Source: Sphingomonas sp. GC_Shp_5
GTDB taxonomy: Bacteria; Pseudomonadota; Alphaproteobacteria; Sphingomonadales; Sphingomonadaceae
Length of the DNA: 64,000 nt
Direction of reading: 5' to 3'
Assembly: GCF_026540855.1 (NCBI RefSeq)
Contig: NZ_JALNUP010000007.1
Span: 109,836-173,835 of the forward strand
Shown here piece by piece: positions 8,349-20,450 of this stretch. The notes under the pieces were generated by a model, which made no database searches, had not been told where the DNA came from, and saw nothing but the letters and a program-made list of their open reading frames with translations. Numbering within the stretch: the first letter of the stretch is position 1; every line of letters starts with the position of its first letter. Made by a program: the position numbers and the translations under genes.

Positions 8349-9332
8349 ATGGAGCAGCCAGCCGGACCGACCCTGATGGGCATCGACGTATTGTGGGTCG
8401 CGACGATCCTGTCGGGCGTCGCCGCCTTCGCGGTGATGTTCGCGATCTACACCGTGACCACGGTGCGCGATCCGATGACCAAGCGCGTCAAGGCGCTGAA
8501 CGACCGCCGCGAGCAGCTGAAGGCAGGTATCACCGCCTCCACCAAGCGCCGCGCCAAGCTCGTCCAGCGCAACGACACCACCGATCGCATGCGCAACCTG
8601 CTGAGTTCGCTCAAGGTGCTGCAGGACAGCCAGCTCAAGGTCGCGCAAGTCAAGCTGATGCAGGCCGGTATCCGCTCCAAGGACTGGGCGGTGGCGGTGA
8701 TCTTCGGGCGGCTGGTGCTGCCGATCGTGCTCGGCGGCTTCATGGTGTTCGTTGTTTACGGCACCGAGTTCGTCGCGACCTATTCGCCGCTCAAGAAGTA
8801 CGGCATCGTCGCTATCACCTTCATCCTGGCGTACAAGGCGCCGGACATCTTCCTCAAGAACAAGATCACCAAGCGCTCCAACGCAATCCGCAAGGGCCTG
8901 CCGGATGCGCTCGACCTGCTGGTGATCTGCGCAGAGGCGGGCCTCACCGTCGATGCCGCGTTCCATCGCGTCGCCAAGGAGCTCGGCCGCGCGTATCCCG
9001 AGCTTGGCGACGAGTTCACCCTCACCGCGATCGAGCTGGGTTTCCTTTCGGAACGGCGCCAGGCATTCGAAAATCTGGCAACCCGGGTCGATCTCGACGC
9101 CGTGCGCGGCGTGGTCACCACCATGATCCAGACCGAGAAATACGGCACCCCGCTCGCCTCGGCGCTACGCGTGCTCTCGGCCGAGTTCAGGAACGAGCGG
9201 ATGATGCGGGCGGAGGAGAAGGCGGCGCGGCTGCCGGCGATCATGACCGTGCCGTTGATCCTTTTCATCCTCCCGACGCTGTTCGTCGTCATCCTCGGCC
9301 CGGCCGCCTGCTCGATCAGCGACGCTTTCTGA
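8349..9332 (+). CDS. tadC: Tad pilus inner-membrane platform protein TadC
   Basis: A 327-residue F-domain protein, partner of TadB. Transmembrane helices lie near residues 15-38, 120-165 and 295-320. The F domain has RKGLPDALDLLVICAEAGLTVDAAFHRVA and a T-E-KYGTPLASALRVLS block (a variant of the Q-E-G signature). It closes the pilus run: no TadD (TPR), TadE/F/G pseudopilins or CpaF follow. Confidence 0.92.
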   Translation: MEQPAGPTLMGIDVLWVATILSGVAAFAVMFAIYTVTTVRDPMTKRVKALNDRREQLKAGITASTKRRAKLVQRNDTTDRMRNLLSSLKVLQDSQLKVAQVKLMQAGIRSKDWAVAVIFGRLVLPIVLGGFMVFVVYGTEFVATYSPLKKYGIVAITFILAYKAPDIFLKNKITKRSNAIRKGLPDALDLLVICAEAGLTVDAAFHRVAKELGRAYPELGDEFTLTAIELGFLSERRQAFENLATRVDLDAVRGVVTTMIQTEKYGTPLASALRVLSAEFRNERMMRAEEKAARLPAIMTVPLILFILPTLFVVILGPAACSISDAF

Positions 9333-9400
9333 TCGGCACGCCGCACAGGCAACCGATCGGGCCACCGCTTCGTTGAGCCTGCGTAACAGGGAGATTTACC

Positions 9401-9799
9401 ATGCTGTTCTCCACGCCCACGCAGTTCGCGGTGCTTGCGCTGCTGTTCGTCGCCGGCTGGCTGTTCGGCCTCGCCAGCCACCCCGGTGGCCGCAAGTGGA
9501 AGGAGCGCTACCTCGCCGAGCGCGACGCCCATGCCGCCAATCGCCGCACCGCGGAGACGAGCGTCGCTGCCGCCAATGCACGTACCGCCGAAGTGTCGCG
9601 GGAGAACACCCGCCTGGCTGACGCGACGCCGGTCACCGCCACTACGATCCGTGACGATCGCGTCGTGGCCCATCCGAGCGTGGTCACCGCGCCCGTCGCG
9701 CCGGCACCACTGACGACCGCGCGCCCGGCCTATCCGGCGACGGATTATGCCGCCCGCGAGCGCCGCGGCTGGTTCGACTGGACGCCGCGCTCGCGGTGA
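9401..9799 (+). CDS. Small membrane-anchored protein, unknown function
   Basis: A 132-residue protein with one N-terminal transmembrane helix (about 8-24, FAVLALLFVAGWLFGLA), a short basic stretch (GGRKWKERYLAERDAH), a helical Ala/Glu/Arg-rich segment and a Pro/Ala/Thr-rich tail ending in GWFDWTPRSR. AGGGAG at 9388-9393 lies upstream of the ATG. It follows tadC by about 70 bases on the same strand, so it may belong to the pilus transcript, but nothing in its sequence ties it to pilus assembly. Confidence 0.7.
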   Translation: MLFSTPTQFAVLALLFVAGWLFGLASHPGGRKWKERYLAERDAHAANRRTAETSVAAANARTAEVSRENTRLADATPVTATTIRDDRVVAHPSVVTAPVAPAPLTTARPAYPATDYAARERRGWFDWTPRSR

Positions 9800-9827
9800 C
9801 CGGGCGCGGTGCGGCCGCAGCGCGGGC

Positions 9828-12488
<2,661 letters not shown>

Positions 12489-12586
12489 CGCTGATCCTTG
12501 CCTTGGTGAGTGCTTCGCCCCCGGGGAGGAAAGGAAAGCACGCTCGTCATTCCAAGTTCACGTCGAACCCGTTGGAGGATGTTAGT

Positions 12587-14734
12587 TCATCCCTCGATCC
12601 GCGAGAAGTCCGCAACCGTATGCACCGCCGCGCGTACCCGGGCGAGCAACGCAAGCCGGGCCGCGCGCTTGGTGGGATCGGCATCGTTCACCGTGACGCT
12701 CTCGAAAAAGGCGTCGATCGGTGCGCGCAGGGTGGCGAGCGCGGTCATCGCCGCCTCGAAATCCTCGTTGGCGACCGCATCGGCTGCCGCCGGCTCGGCC
12801 GCGTCGAGCGCATCGATCAGCGCGGCTTCCGCCGGCTCTGGTGTATAGCTCGCCGATCCGTCGCCATTGGATCCAAGCGACGTCGAGCCGGCGCCTGCCT
12901 CGGTGGCCGCGACCCCCTCCTTCTTGAGGATGTTCGCCGCCCGTTTGTACCCCGCAAGCAGGTTCGTTCCATCCGCCGTACCGACGAATGCCTGCAACGC
13001 ATGGACGCGGGCAAGCAGCCGGACCAGATCGTCCTCGCCGCCGAGCGCGAACACCGCATCGATCAGGTCGTGGCGGACGCCGGCCTCGCGCTGCTGAACC
13101 TTGAGGCGGTCGGCAAAGAAGTCGAGCACTTCGCGGTTGATCGCTCTGGCCAAGGGAAAGCGCAAAGCGTTGTCGAGGATCAGCGCGATCACGCCCAGTG
13201 CCGACCGGCGCAGCGCGAAGGGATCCTTGGAGCCGCTCGGCTTCAGATCGGCGCCGAAGAACGACGCGATGCTGTCGAGTTTGTCCGCCAGGCTCACCGC
13301 CACCGTCACCGGCGCGGTCGGCACGGCATCACCCTGCCCGACCGGCTTGTAGTGATCGCGGATCGCGGCGGCGACCTGCGGGTCCTCGCCTTGCGCGGCA
13401 GCGTAATATCCGCCCATCAGGCCCTGCAGCTCGGGGAACTCGCCGACCATGCCGGTGACGAGATCCGCCTTGGCAAGGCGAGCCGCACGCTCGGCGAGGT
13501 CTACCAACGAGGCCGTGCCCCCCTCCGTCACCCCAGCGGAAGCTGGGGTCTCGTGCGGCTCTTGCCCGGCGCCATTGCCGGAGACCCCAGCTTTCGCTGG
13601 GGTGACAGGTGAAGAAATAATCCCCTCTTCCACAAGCCAGCGGGCGAGCTTCGCCACGCGATCGACCTTGTCGGCGACGGTGCCGAGCTTCTCGTGAAAC
13701 ACGATCTTCTCGAGCTTGGCCGCCTGCTCGCCTAGCGGTGTCTTGAGATCGGTTTCGTAGAAGAACCGCGCGTCGCTGAGCCGCGCCGCGAGCACCTTGC
13801 GGTTGCCCTCGACGATTTTCGCGCCGCCGTCGCTCGCCTCGATGTTGGCGGTGCAGACGAAGGCGTTCGCCAGCGCGCCGGCGCCGTCGCGGCAGACGAA
13901 ATACTTCTGGTTCACCCGCGCGGTGAGCTGGATCACCTCGGGCGGGACGTCGAGGAACGTCGCATCGAAGCGGCCGAGCAGCGGCACCGGCCATTCGGTG
14001 AGCCCGGCGTTCTCGGCAACCAGGCCCTCGTCCTCGACCAGCACCAGCCCGGCCTCGGCGGCGAGCGCGCTTGCCCGCTCGCGGATCAGCGCGCGGCGCT
14101 CGTCCTGGTCGACAATGACATGGCAGGCACGCAGCTTCTCGGCATAATCGGCCGCCGAGCCGATGGTGATGATGCCGGGGTGATGGAAGCGATGGCCGAG
14201 CGTCGCCGCGCCCGAGCGAACGCCGGCGATCTCGATGTCGACGATTGCCTCGCCGAGCAGCGCGACAATGCCGTGCAACGGTCGCACCCAGCGCAAGCTT
14301 TCGGTGGACGCGGAATCGCCCCCCCAGCGCATCGATTTGGGCCAGGGGAAACCGCGGATGATCGCGGGCACCGCCTCGGCGAGCACGGCGGCGGTGGCGC
14401 GGCCGGGCTTGTTGGTGACCGCGTAGAAGATGCCGTCACGCTCGGTGAGATCCTCACGAGCAAGCCCGGTCTTGCGCAGGAAACCGTCGAGCGCCTGCGG
14501 CGGCGCGCTGCTGCGCGGCCCCTTGATCTCCTCGCTCACCGCCTCGGTCTCGAGCGGCAGATCGCGGGCGATCAACGTCAGCCGGCGCGGGGTGGCATAG
14601 GTCTCGAGCGCGCCGGCCTTGAGCCCGGCCTTGTCGAGCTCGGCCGCGAACAGGCGGGCGAGATCGTCGCGCGCCTTGTCCTGCATCCGCGCAGGGATCT
14701 CTTCGGAGCGGAGTTCGAGGAGGAAATCGGTCAC
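12587..14734 (-). CDS. glyS: Glycyl-tRNA synthetase beta subunit, with in-frame repeat insertion
   Basis: The beta subunit of the alpha2beta2 bacterial GlyRS. It begins [18 protein letters not shown], the usual family N-terminus. I choose GTG at 14734 because it overlaps the glyQ stop as GTGA; in-frame ATG 14743 and GTG 14761 are alternatives. At residues about 376-403 the normal join between [12 protein letters not shown] and [16 protein letters not shown] is interrupted by roughly 27-30 extra residues encoded by an inverted pair of palindromic repeats (13527-13606). The frame stays open, so the protein is probably functional with a surface insert. The C-terminal anticodon-binding region looks intact. 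Confidence 0.95.
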   Translation of the reverse strand: MTDFLLELRSEEIPARMQDKARDDLARLFAAELDKAGLKAGALETYATPRRLTLIARDLPLETEAVSEEIKGPRSSAPPQALDGFLRKTGLAREDLTERDGIFYAVTNKPGRATAAVLAEAVPAIIRGFPWPKSMRWGGDSASTESLRWVRPLHGIVALLGEAIVDIEIAGVRSGAATLGHRFHHPGIITIGSAADYAEKLRACHVIVDQDERRALIRERASALAAEAGLVLVEDEGLVAENAGLTEWPVPLLGRFDATFLDVPPEVIQLTARVNQKYFVCRDGAGALANAFVCTANIEASDGGAKIVEGNRKVLAARLSDARFFYETDLKTPLGEQAAKLEKIVFHEKLGTVADKVDRVAKLARWLVEEGIISSPVTPAKAGVSGNGAGQEPHETPASAGVTEGGTASLVDLAERAARLAKADLVTGMVGEFPELQGLMGGYYAAAQGEDPQVAAAIRDHYKPVGQGDAVPTAPVTVAVSLADKLDSIASFFGADLKPSGSKDPFALRRSALGVIALILDNALRFPLARAINREVLDFFADRLKVQQREAGVRHDLIDAVFALGGEDDLVRLLARVHALQAFVGTADGTNLLAGYKRAANILKKEGVAATEAGAGSTSLGSNGDGSASYTPEPAEAALIDALDAAEPAAADAVANEDFEAAMTALATLRAPIDAFFESVTVNDADPTKRAARLALLARVRAAVHTVADFSRIEG
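13527..13606. repeat. Paired palindromic repeat inside glyS
   Basis: Two 26-base units in inverted orientation, 13527-13552 and 13581-13606, separated by 28 bases. Each contains its own hairpin (CCCCAGC/GCTGGGG) and the units are complementary to each other except at two bases of the inner loop (GGAA against TTTC/GAAA). The core AGCTTTCGCT matches the repeat pair at 62564-62665. It is carried in frame by glyS, like the protein-coding palindromic elements described in Rickettsia. Confidence 0.9.
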
Positions 14735-15597
14735 GCCGCCCATCCGTTCTTGTCCATCCACGCCCCGCAGGCGCCTTTGGCGAGGTCGCGCACCCGGCCG
14801 ATATAGGCCTGGCGCTCGGCGACCGAGATCACGCCGCGCGCCTGGAGCAGGTTGAAGGTGTGGCTCGCCTTGATCGCCTGCTCATAGGCAGGAATCGGCA
14901 GGTTGCGGGCGAGGCAGTTCTCGCACTCGGCCGCCGCCTTGCGGAAGGCGTCGAACAGCGTGTCGGTGTCGGCGACCTCGAAGTTCCAGGTCGACATCTC
15001 GACCTCATTGTTGTGGAACACGTCGCCATAGGTGACGCCGCTGTCGTTGAAGGCGAGATCGTACACCGAATCCTTGTTCTGGATGTACATCGCCAGTCGC
15101 TCGAGCCCGTAGGTGAGCTCGCCCGCAACCGGCTTCATGTCGAACCCGCCCATCTGCTGGAAATAGGTGAATTGGGTCACCTCCATGCCGTCGCACCACA
15201 CTTCCCAGCCGAGCCCCCAGGCGCCGAGCGTCGGGCTTTCCCAATCGTCCTCGACAAAGCGGATGTCGTGGGTGGTCATGTCCACCCCGATCGCGGCAAG
15301 GCTGCCGAGATACAGGTCCTGCAGGTTCGCCGGCGAGGGCTTCAGGATCACCTGATATTGGTAATAATGCTGCAGCCGGTTAGGGTTCTCGCCATAGCGG
15401 CCATCGGTTGGCCGGCGGCATGGCTGGACGAAGGCGGCATTCCACGGCTTGGGGCCGAGCGCGCGCAGCGTCGTCGCCGGGTGAAAGGTGCCAGCACCCA
15501 TCTCCATGTCATAGGGCTGCAGGATCACGCAGCCTTGCTCGCTCCAATAGTCATGGAGCGTCAGGATCATGCGCTGGAAGCTTAGGGGCTGTGGCAT
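14731..15597 (-). CDS. glyQ: Glycyl-tRNA synthetase alpha subunit
   Basis: A 288-residue class II catalytic subunit. The family's fixed N-terminus is present ([32 protein letters not shown]), as are motif 2-type residues in [20 protein letters not shown] and motif 3 in [15 protein letters not shown]. It activates glycine for charging by the GlyS-bound tRNA. Its TGA overlaps the proposed glyS GTG by 4 bases (GTGA), indicating coupled translation of the two subunits. Confidence 0.97.
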   Translation of the reverse strand: MPQPLSFQRMILTLHDYWSEQGCVILQPYDMEMGAGTFHPATTLRALGPKPWNAAFVQPCRRPTDGRYGENPNRLQHYYQYQVILKPSPANLQDLYLGSLAAIGVDMTTHDIRFVEDDWESPTLGAWGLGWEVWCDGMEVTQFTYFQQMGGFDMKPVAGELTYGLERLAMYIQNKDSVYDLAFNDSGVTYGDVFHNNEVEMSTWNFEVADTDTLFDAFRKAAAECENCLARNLPIPAYEQAIKASHTFNLLQARGVISVAERQAYIGRVRDLAKGACGAWMDKNGWAA

Positions 15598-15705
15598 ATT
15601 CCCCGAGCGCTTAGAGGGAAGCCCCCTGCTCTAGCAAGTTGGAAGGTGCGCCCCTAGCTTGGCACCAGCCTATCCCGTGCCCCTCCTGTGGAACCCTTGC
15701 CGCTT

Positions 15706-16617
15706 ATGATCCGATCGATCGGCGCCGCGCTCTCGGCGCTCACGCTTGCCCTCGCGCTGCCCGCTTGTGCTCAGCGGCAGCCCGCCGCCGCCGCACGCGA
15801 CGCGAACGATGCCGATCCGGCACTATGGGTGGTCAAGGATCAGGACACGACGATCTATTTGTTCGGCACCATCCATGTGCTCAAACCCGGAATTAGCTGG
15901 TTTGACGAGGCGGTGAAAGCGGCGTTCGATCGTGCCGACGAGGCCAAGCTGGAGCTGGTGATGCCGGATCCTGCCGCGATGGCATCGCTGGTCGCCGCCA
16001 CCGGGGTCGCGCCCGCCGGGACGCCGCCGCTGACCGAGCAGGTCCCCGCCAACAAGCGCGCCGCCTTCACCAAGGCGGTGCTCGATCTCGGCCTGCCCGC
16101 CAATGCGCTTGATCGCTACAAGCCCTGGCTCGCCGCGACCCAGCTCTCGATCGCGCCGCTGTCCAGGCTCGGTTACGACAGCGCCAACGGCCCCGAGGAA
16201 GTGATCACCGCCGCGGCCAAGCAGGCCGGCAAGCCGCTCACCGGCCTCGAGACGGCGGAGCAGCAGCTCGGCTATTTCGGCGCGCTGTCGGCGCCCGCGC
16301 AGCTCCAGTTCCTGACCAGCACGATCGACGAGCTGCCCAAGCTCGACAGCAGCATGAAGGAAATGGTCGACGATTGGGCGCACGGCAAACCCGAGGCGCT
16401 GGCCAAGGAAATGAACGATAGCCTCAAGGACTCGCCCGAGGTCGCCAAGGTTCTGCTGGTCGATCGCAACAAGCGCTGGGCGGCCTGGGTGAAGCAGCGG
16501 ATGGCGCAGCCGGGCACGGTGTTCATCGCGGTCGGCGCCGGGCATCTCGCGGGGCAGGACAGCGTCCAGGCGCAGCTCGCCAAGCTCGGGGTGAAGGCCG
16601 AGCGGGTGACATACTGA
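15706..16617 (+). CDS. TraB/GumN family protein
   Basis: A 303-residue secreted TraB/GumN (Tiki-like) protein, a family with an EreA/ChaN-like metalloprotease-type fold and no settled bacterial role. The N-terminus is a signal peptide ending ALPACAQ, possibly a lipobox (LPAC). Family motifs are [11 protein letters not shown] (conserved GTxH near residue 60), an [10 protein letters not shown] block with the conserved Glu, RNKRWA and the closing [17 protein letters not shown] use ATG 15706; an in-frame GTG lies at 15688. Confidence 0.85.
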   Translation: MIRSIGAALSALTLALALPACAQRQPAAAARDANDADPALWVVKDQDTTIYLFGTIHVLKPGISWFDEAVKAAFDRADEAKLELVMPDPAAMASLVAATGVAPAGTPPLTEQVPANKRAAFTKAVLDLGLPANALDRYKPWLAATQLSIAPLSRLGYDSANGPEEVITAAAKQAGKPLTGLETAEQQLGYFGALSAPAQLQFLTSTIDELPKLDSSMKEMVDDWAHGKPEALAKEMNDSLKDSPEVAKVLLVDRNKRWAAWVKQRMAQPGTVFIAVGAGHLAGQDSVQAQLAKLGVKAERVTY

Positions 16618-16745
16618 CGCCGGGCCGGCTCCACCCTCTTCCTTGCTTTTCCCGCCCCCATCCGCTACGCGCGCCCGCTTCCGGTCCATGGTCATCCCTG
16701 GAGGCGTGGGCGGGAAGAACAACAAACGAGTTTCGGAGAATATCG

Positions 16746-17354
16746 ATGAGCGACACCATTACGCTCGCAGCCGAGACGCGTGACCGGGTTGGCAAGGGAG
16801 CCTCCCGGGCATTGCGTCGCGACGGCCGCGTGCCCGCCGTGATCTATGGCCAGAACCAGGAGCCGACCTCGGTTCACCTGGAAGAGAAGGCGCTGATGAA
16901 GGCGCTGATGACCGGCCATTTCATGAACTCCGTGATCATGGTCAACGGCGAGCGCACGCTGCCCAAGGACGTCGCGTTCCACCCGGTCAGCGATCGTCCG
17001 ATCCATGTCGATTTCCTGCGCATCGGCGAGCATTCGACCGTCACCGTCTCGGTGCCCGTCGTGTTCACCGACGAGGAAGAATCGGCCGGCCTCAAGAAGG
17101 GTGGCGTGCTCAACATCGTCCGCCACGAGCTGGAGCTGGTGGTCGACGCGGCTGACATCCCCAGCGAGATCACCATCTCGCTTGCCGGCACCGACCTTGG
17201 CGATTCGATCCATATCAGCGCCGTGACCCTGCCGCAGGGCGCGACCAGCGCGATCGAGGATCGTGACTTCACCATCGCCACGATCGCGACGCCGTCGGCG
17301 CTGCGTTCGGAAGCGGATGCCGATGCTGCCGAGGGTGAGATCCCGGCCGCATAA
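16746..17354 (+). CDS. rplY: 50S ribosomal protein L25/Ctc
   Basis: A 202-residue long-form L25 (CTC type), which binds 5S rRNA. The N-terminal L25 domain carries [22 protein letters not shown]; the C-terminal TL5-like domain follows with [21 protein letters not shown] and [14 protein letters not shown]. The last 20 residues are acidic and Ala-rich. GGAGA at 16735-16739 is well placed before the ATG. It is followed by a strong terminator and then pth, a common pairing. Confidence 0.96.
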   Translation: MSDTITLAAETRDRVGKGASRALRRDGRVPAVIYGQNQEPTSVHLEEKALMKALMTGHFMNSVIMVNGERTLPKDVAFHPVSDRPIHVDFLRIGEHSTVTVSVPVVFTDEEESAGLKKGGVLNIVRHELELVVDAADIPSEITISLAGTDLGDSIHISAVTLPQGATSAIEDRDFTIATIATPSALRSEADADAAEGEIPAA

Positions 17355-17380
17355 GGCTTGCCGTCAGGGCAATACGAATC

Positions 17381-17416
17381 GGGCAGGGCGGCATTCGCTT
17401 CCCTGCCCTTTTTCTT
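17381..17416 (+). terminator. Intrinsic terminator after rplY
   Basis: GGGCAGGG at 17381-17388 pairs with CCCTGCCC at 17401-17408 around a 12-base loop and is followed at once by TTTTTCTT. It would end most rplY transcripts before pth, or allow partial readthrough. Confidence 0.8.
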
Positions 17417-17433
17417 AAGTGGAGACGCGCGAC

Positions 17434-18003
17434 GTGCAGATCTGGGCAGGGCTCGGCAACCCGGGCGCGCAATATACCATGCACCGTCACAATGTCGGCT
17501 TCATGGCGGTCGACGCGATCGCCGAGGTGCATGGCTTCGGCCCCACCAAGAAGCAGTTCCAGGGCTGGACCCAGGAGGGCCGGATCGGCACCGACAAGGT
17601 GCTGCTGCTCAAGCCCGCCACCTTCATGAACGACAGCGGCCGCGCAATCGGCGAGGCGCTGCGCTTCTACAAGCTCGGGCCGGACGCGCTGACCGTGTTT
17701 CATGACGAGCTCGATCTCGCGCCGTTCAAGGTCAAGGTGAAGCGCGGCGGCGGCACCGCGGGGCACAACGGCCTGCGCTCGACCGACCAGCACCTCGGCC
17801 CTGAGTTCCGCCGCGTCCGCCTCGGCATCGGCCATCCCGGCCACAAGGATCGCGTCACCGGCTATGTGCTCGGCAATTACGCCAAGGCCGAGATCGATCC
17901 GCTCGCCGACATGCTCGGCGCGGTGGCGGCGGAAGCGAGCTGGCTCGTCGCGGGCGACGACGTGCGCTTCATGAACGATGTCGCGCTGCGCCAGCAGCCC
18001 TAG
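17434..18003 (+). CDS. pth: Peptidyl-tRNA hydrolase
   Basis: A 189-residue Pth that recycles peptidyl-tRNA released from stalled ribosomes. Motifs seen: GLGNPGAQY, the catalytic His in HRHNVGFMAVD (about residue 19), KPATFMNDSG, FHDELDLAPFKVKVKRGGGTAGHNGLRS with the catalytic-pair Asp, and the GIGHPG loop. I place the start at GTG 17434 because GGAGA at 17421-17425 is 8 bases upstream; the longer frame from GTG 17419 would begin inside that ribosome-binding site. Confidence 0.95.
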   Translation: MQIWAGLGNPGAQYTMHRHNVGFMAVDAIAEVHGFGPTKKQFQGWTQEGRIGTDKVLLLKPATFMNDSGRAIGEALRFYKLGPDALTVFHDELDLAPFKVKVKRGGGTAGHNGLRSTDQHLGPEFRRVRLGIGHPGHKDRVTGYVLGNYAKAEIDPLADMLGAVAAEASWLVAGDDVRFMNDVALRQQP

Positions 18004-18071
18004 ACCGCCGCTTGGACCGACGCGGGCGCGATAGCGGTTGATGCGCTCGCGCGCCCGTGCTTCGAGGAGGC

Positions 18072-18671
18072 ATGATCCGCTCGCTGTTCGCCACCCGTTT
18101 CTACGAAGACCTGCTCGGCGACGAGGCGCTGCTCGAAGAGCTCGAGGAAGCCTGCCACGATCTGGCGCAGCAGGATCGCGCCGGGGTCGCCTGGTCAAAG
18201 GCGCATGGCTACCGCGGCTATACCTCCTACGCCTCGCTCAACGATCTGCCCGCGCGCGACCCGCGGTTCGCCGATCTGGTCAAGCTGCTCAACCGTCACG
18301 TCGCGCGCTTTGCCGAGGCCTGCGCCTTCGATCTCGGCGGGCGCAAGCTCAAGCTCGACAGCCTGTGGGTCAACGTCCTCAAGCCCGGCGGCACCCATTC
18401 GGGTCACATCCATCCCCATTCGGCGGTGTCGGGGACGATCTACGTCGCGGTGCCGCCGGGCGCCGGCGCGCTCAAGCTAGAGGACCCGCGGCTGCCGATG
18501 ATGATGGCCGCCCCTACCCGCCGGGCCGACGCCGGTGAAGAGCACGCCACCTTCGTCTATGCCGATCCGCAACCGGGCACGGTGTTCCTATGGGAAAGCT
18601 GGCTGCGCCATGAGGTGGTCGCCAACGCCGCTAAGGGCGAGCGGATCAGCATCAGCTTCAACTATCGCTGA
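18072..18671 (+). CDS. TIGR02466-type putative 2OG-Fe(II) oxygenase
   Basis: A 199-residue soluble protein resembling the TIGR02466 family of predicted 2-oxoglutarate/Fe(II) dioxygenases. The jelly-roll core is visible: WVNVLKPGGTHSGHIHPHSAVSGTIYVAVP gives the first metal His pair, and FLWESWLRHEV supplies the distal His, with a later Arg in ERISISFNYR. GAGGAGG at 18063-18069 fixes the ATG at 18072. Substrate not inferable. Confidence 0.75.
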   Translation: MIRSLFATRFYEDLLGDEALLEELEEACHDLAQQDRAGVAWSKAHGYRGYTSYASLNDLPARDPRFADLVKLLNRHVARFAEACAFDLGGRKLKLDSLWVNVLKPGGTHSGHIHPHSAVSGTIYVAVPPGAGALKLEDPRLPMMMAAPTRRADAGEEHATFVYADPQPGTVFLWESWLRHEVVANAAKGERISISFNYR

Positions 18672-18750
18672 CGCGGGCGATCGTTGCCCGCCAGCGCCAT
18701 CGGACCGCCGCAATCGCCCCTCACGCTCCACGCAGCAACGGGAGTGGCAG

Positions 18751-19068
18751 ATGTTGGTGGCAGTCCTGATCGCGGTGCAGACCGGCGGCACCTCGCCGGA
18801 CCCACGCCTCGCCACCTTCGATCTCGCCACGATCAAGCCGCCCGCCGGCTGCGACGCGAGCAGCACCGACATCGTCGTCTGTGGCCGCAGCGAGGCAGCG
18901 CGTGACCGGCTGAAGGGCGCTCCCCGAGGCATCGAAGCTCCACCGGCGCTCCCCAAGGCCGAGATTGGCGTGATCGGCGGCGTTTTCGCGACTGCCGAAA
19001 CCGAAGCTGTCGGGGTCGGCGGCTTTCCCAGCAATCGCGTCATGCTGCGGCTCAAGGCGCCGTTCTGA
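18751..19068 (+). CDS. Small conserved-type secreted protein, unknown
   Basis: A 105-residue protein starting MLVAVLIAVQTGG, a short hydrophobic leader. The centre has CDASSTDIVVCGRSEAARDRL, a Cys-pair motif often seen in small sphingomonad exported proteins. The rest is Ala/Gly/Pro-rich with no recognisable domain. It stands between the oxygenase-like gene and tRNA-Leu. I do not recognise a function. Confidence 0.6.
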   Translation: MLVAVLIAVQTGGTSPDPRLATFDLATIKPPAGCDASSTDIVVCGRSEAARDRLKGAPRGIEAPPALPKAEIGVIGGVFATAETEAVGVGGFPSNRVMLRLKAPF

Positions 19069-19130
19069 GCCGCCACACCGCCAACAAGCCTTGACGCCCC
19101 GCCCCGACTCGGCTTCTCGTGCCCGGGTGC

Positions 19131-19214
19131 GCGGACGTGGCGAAACCGGTAGACGCAGCCGACTTAAAATCGGCTTCCCCTGGAGTGCGGGTTCGAGTCC
19201 CGCCGTCCGCACCA
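19131..19214 (+). tRNA. tRNA-Leu (anticodon UAA)
   Basis: A cloverleaf with acceptor GCGGACG pairing with CGTCCGC, long variable arm typical of a class II tRNA, anticodon TAA in the loop of GACTTAAAATC and T-loop GGTTCGAGTCC. CCA is encoded at 19212-19214. The 3' half (from 19161) is also attL of the integrated element: the same 55 bases recur at attR, so the working 3' end of this tRNA was supplied by the element. Confidence 0.95.
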
Positions 19215-19215
19215 T
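19161..19215 (+). repeat. attL: 55-bp direct repeat in tRNA-Leu 3' end
   Basis: Bases 19161-19215 are identical to 38373-38427. The identity begins in the anticodon stem-loop (GACTTAAAAT) and runs through the T-arm, acceptor strand and CCA plus one base. Flanking bases differ on both sides. With the integrase starting 6 bases further in, this is the left attachment site of the island. Confidence 0.95.
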
Positions 19216-19220
19216 TCCCT

Positions 19221-20450
19221 CTAAGCTGCTGAGTTAGCAGCGATAATTGCCACTACTCTCGCTGGCTGGTTGGCGGTAGGAGTGGAGGGCGTGTGTAACC
19301 TTGGTGTAAACGCGTCAGCAAAGGCGTTGTCGATTGCTGCGATAGCAGTGTCGATGTGCTGCCCGTGGATGTGGACATAGCGCAGCACCATCGCGAGCGT
19401 CTTGTGACCACTGATGCGCTGGATCGTAGGCAGATCCACCCCTGCCCTCACCAGGCGAGTGATGGCGGTATGCCGCATGACGTGAGGCGTAACCTTATCA
19501 GGGAGTAGATTTGCCCGAATCACTGCCCGCTGGAAGGAATCAGCCATGCTGTTGCGGTGGGGCAGCTTTGCGCGGCGGGTGCGGCAAGGAAACACCCATT
19601 CTTGCGACTCGGGCTCCATCGCTTGCTGGCGCTTGAGCATGTCCACCAGCGCAGGGGTGATGGGCTGTTCACGCTCGCCAGCCTTGGCTTCGGGGATGAA
19701 GATGCGGCGAGCATCGTAGTCGATCTGATCGTAGCGGACGCGCAGGATCTCCGAGTGCCGCATCGCCGTGTTGAGGCCGAATGCAACGAACAGCCAAAGG
19801 TAGCCGTCCTGGTCAGCAACTGCCGCTTTCATCAGCGCGGCGGCGTGCTCGTCGGATAACACGACGATCTTCTTCCGCGGCTCGTCGCCCTTCTCGATCT
19901 TGGGACAGTCCTCGGCCTTGAGCCACTTCCACTCAATCATGCGCTTGAAGGCATGGGACAGAGTAGCCAGCTCGCGGTTGACAGTCGCCTGCTTGACGGC
20001 CTTCAGCCGATCGCGGACATAATGCTGAACCAAGAAGCTGGTTATCTTGTCGGCGCGGTGCTTGCCGAAGAAAGGCACGAGCACATCGGGGATGTGCCGG
20101 CGCTTCTCCTTCATATTCTTGCCGCCCGTATCCTCCATGCGCTGAAGGTATTCAGTGGCCGCTTCGGCAAAAGTGCGGTGGTTTTTGCGCCCCGCGGGCA
20201 GGTCGAGGCGCCCCTCCCTTGCCTTCGTCCGGAACGACTCAATCGCCCGCTCCGCTTGCTCGCGGGTAACGCCCTCACTCTCCCGTCCAACGACGCGGTG
20301 AATTCGCTGCCCATCGACCATGATGTTGACGGTGTATCGAAGATCCCCGTTCCCTTGACGCGCGGCCACAATCCCGTGCTCAGCGAGCTTCTCGCCGGGC
20401 GTGAGAGCACGAATTGCTGGGCGAGTGAGGCGGGTGAATTTAAGAGCCAT
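19221..20450 (-). CDS. int: Tyrosine-type integrase
   Basis: A 409-residue phage-type site-specific recombinase. It has an N-terminal arm-binding region, a SAM-like core-binding domain about 92-178 (TFAEAATEYLQRM) and a catalytic domain with Arg231 (NTAMRHSEIL), HxxR at 323-326 (HVMRHTAITRL), His349 (ISGHKTL) and nucleophile Tyr358 (VLRYVHIHG). All catalytic residues are present. Its stop is 6 bases from attL and it reads toward attL. Its ATG overlaps the stop of the next gene by one base (TGATG). Confidence 0.95.
   Translation of the reverse strand: MALKFTRLTRPAIRALTPGEKLAEHGIVAARQGNGDLRYTVNIMVDGQRIHRVVGRESEGVTREQAERAIESFRTKAREGRLDLPAGRKNHRTFAEAATEYLQRMEDTGGKNMKEKRRHIPDVLVPFFGKHRADKITSFLVQHYVRDRLKAVKQATVNRELATLSHAFKRMIEWKWLKAEDCPKIEKGDEPRKKIVVLSDEHAAALMKAAVADQDGYLWLFVAFGLNTAMRHSEILRVRYDQIDYDARRIFIPEAKAGEREQPITPALVDMLKRQQAMEPESQEWVFPCRTRRAKLPHRNSMADSFQRAVIRANLLPDKVTPHVMRHTAITRLVRAGVDLPTIQRISGHKTLAMVLRYVHIHGQHIDTAIAAIDNAFADAFTPRLHTPSTPTANQPARVVAIIAANSAA

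Noticed and set aside
13527..13606. Hairpins in glyS as a terminator
   Set aside because: No T-tract on either strand, and the reading frame passes through, so a repeat insertion explains them better.
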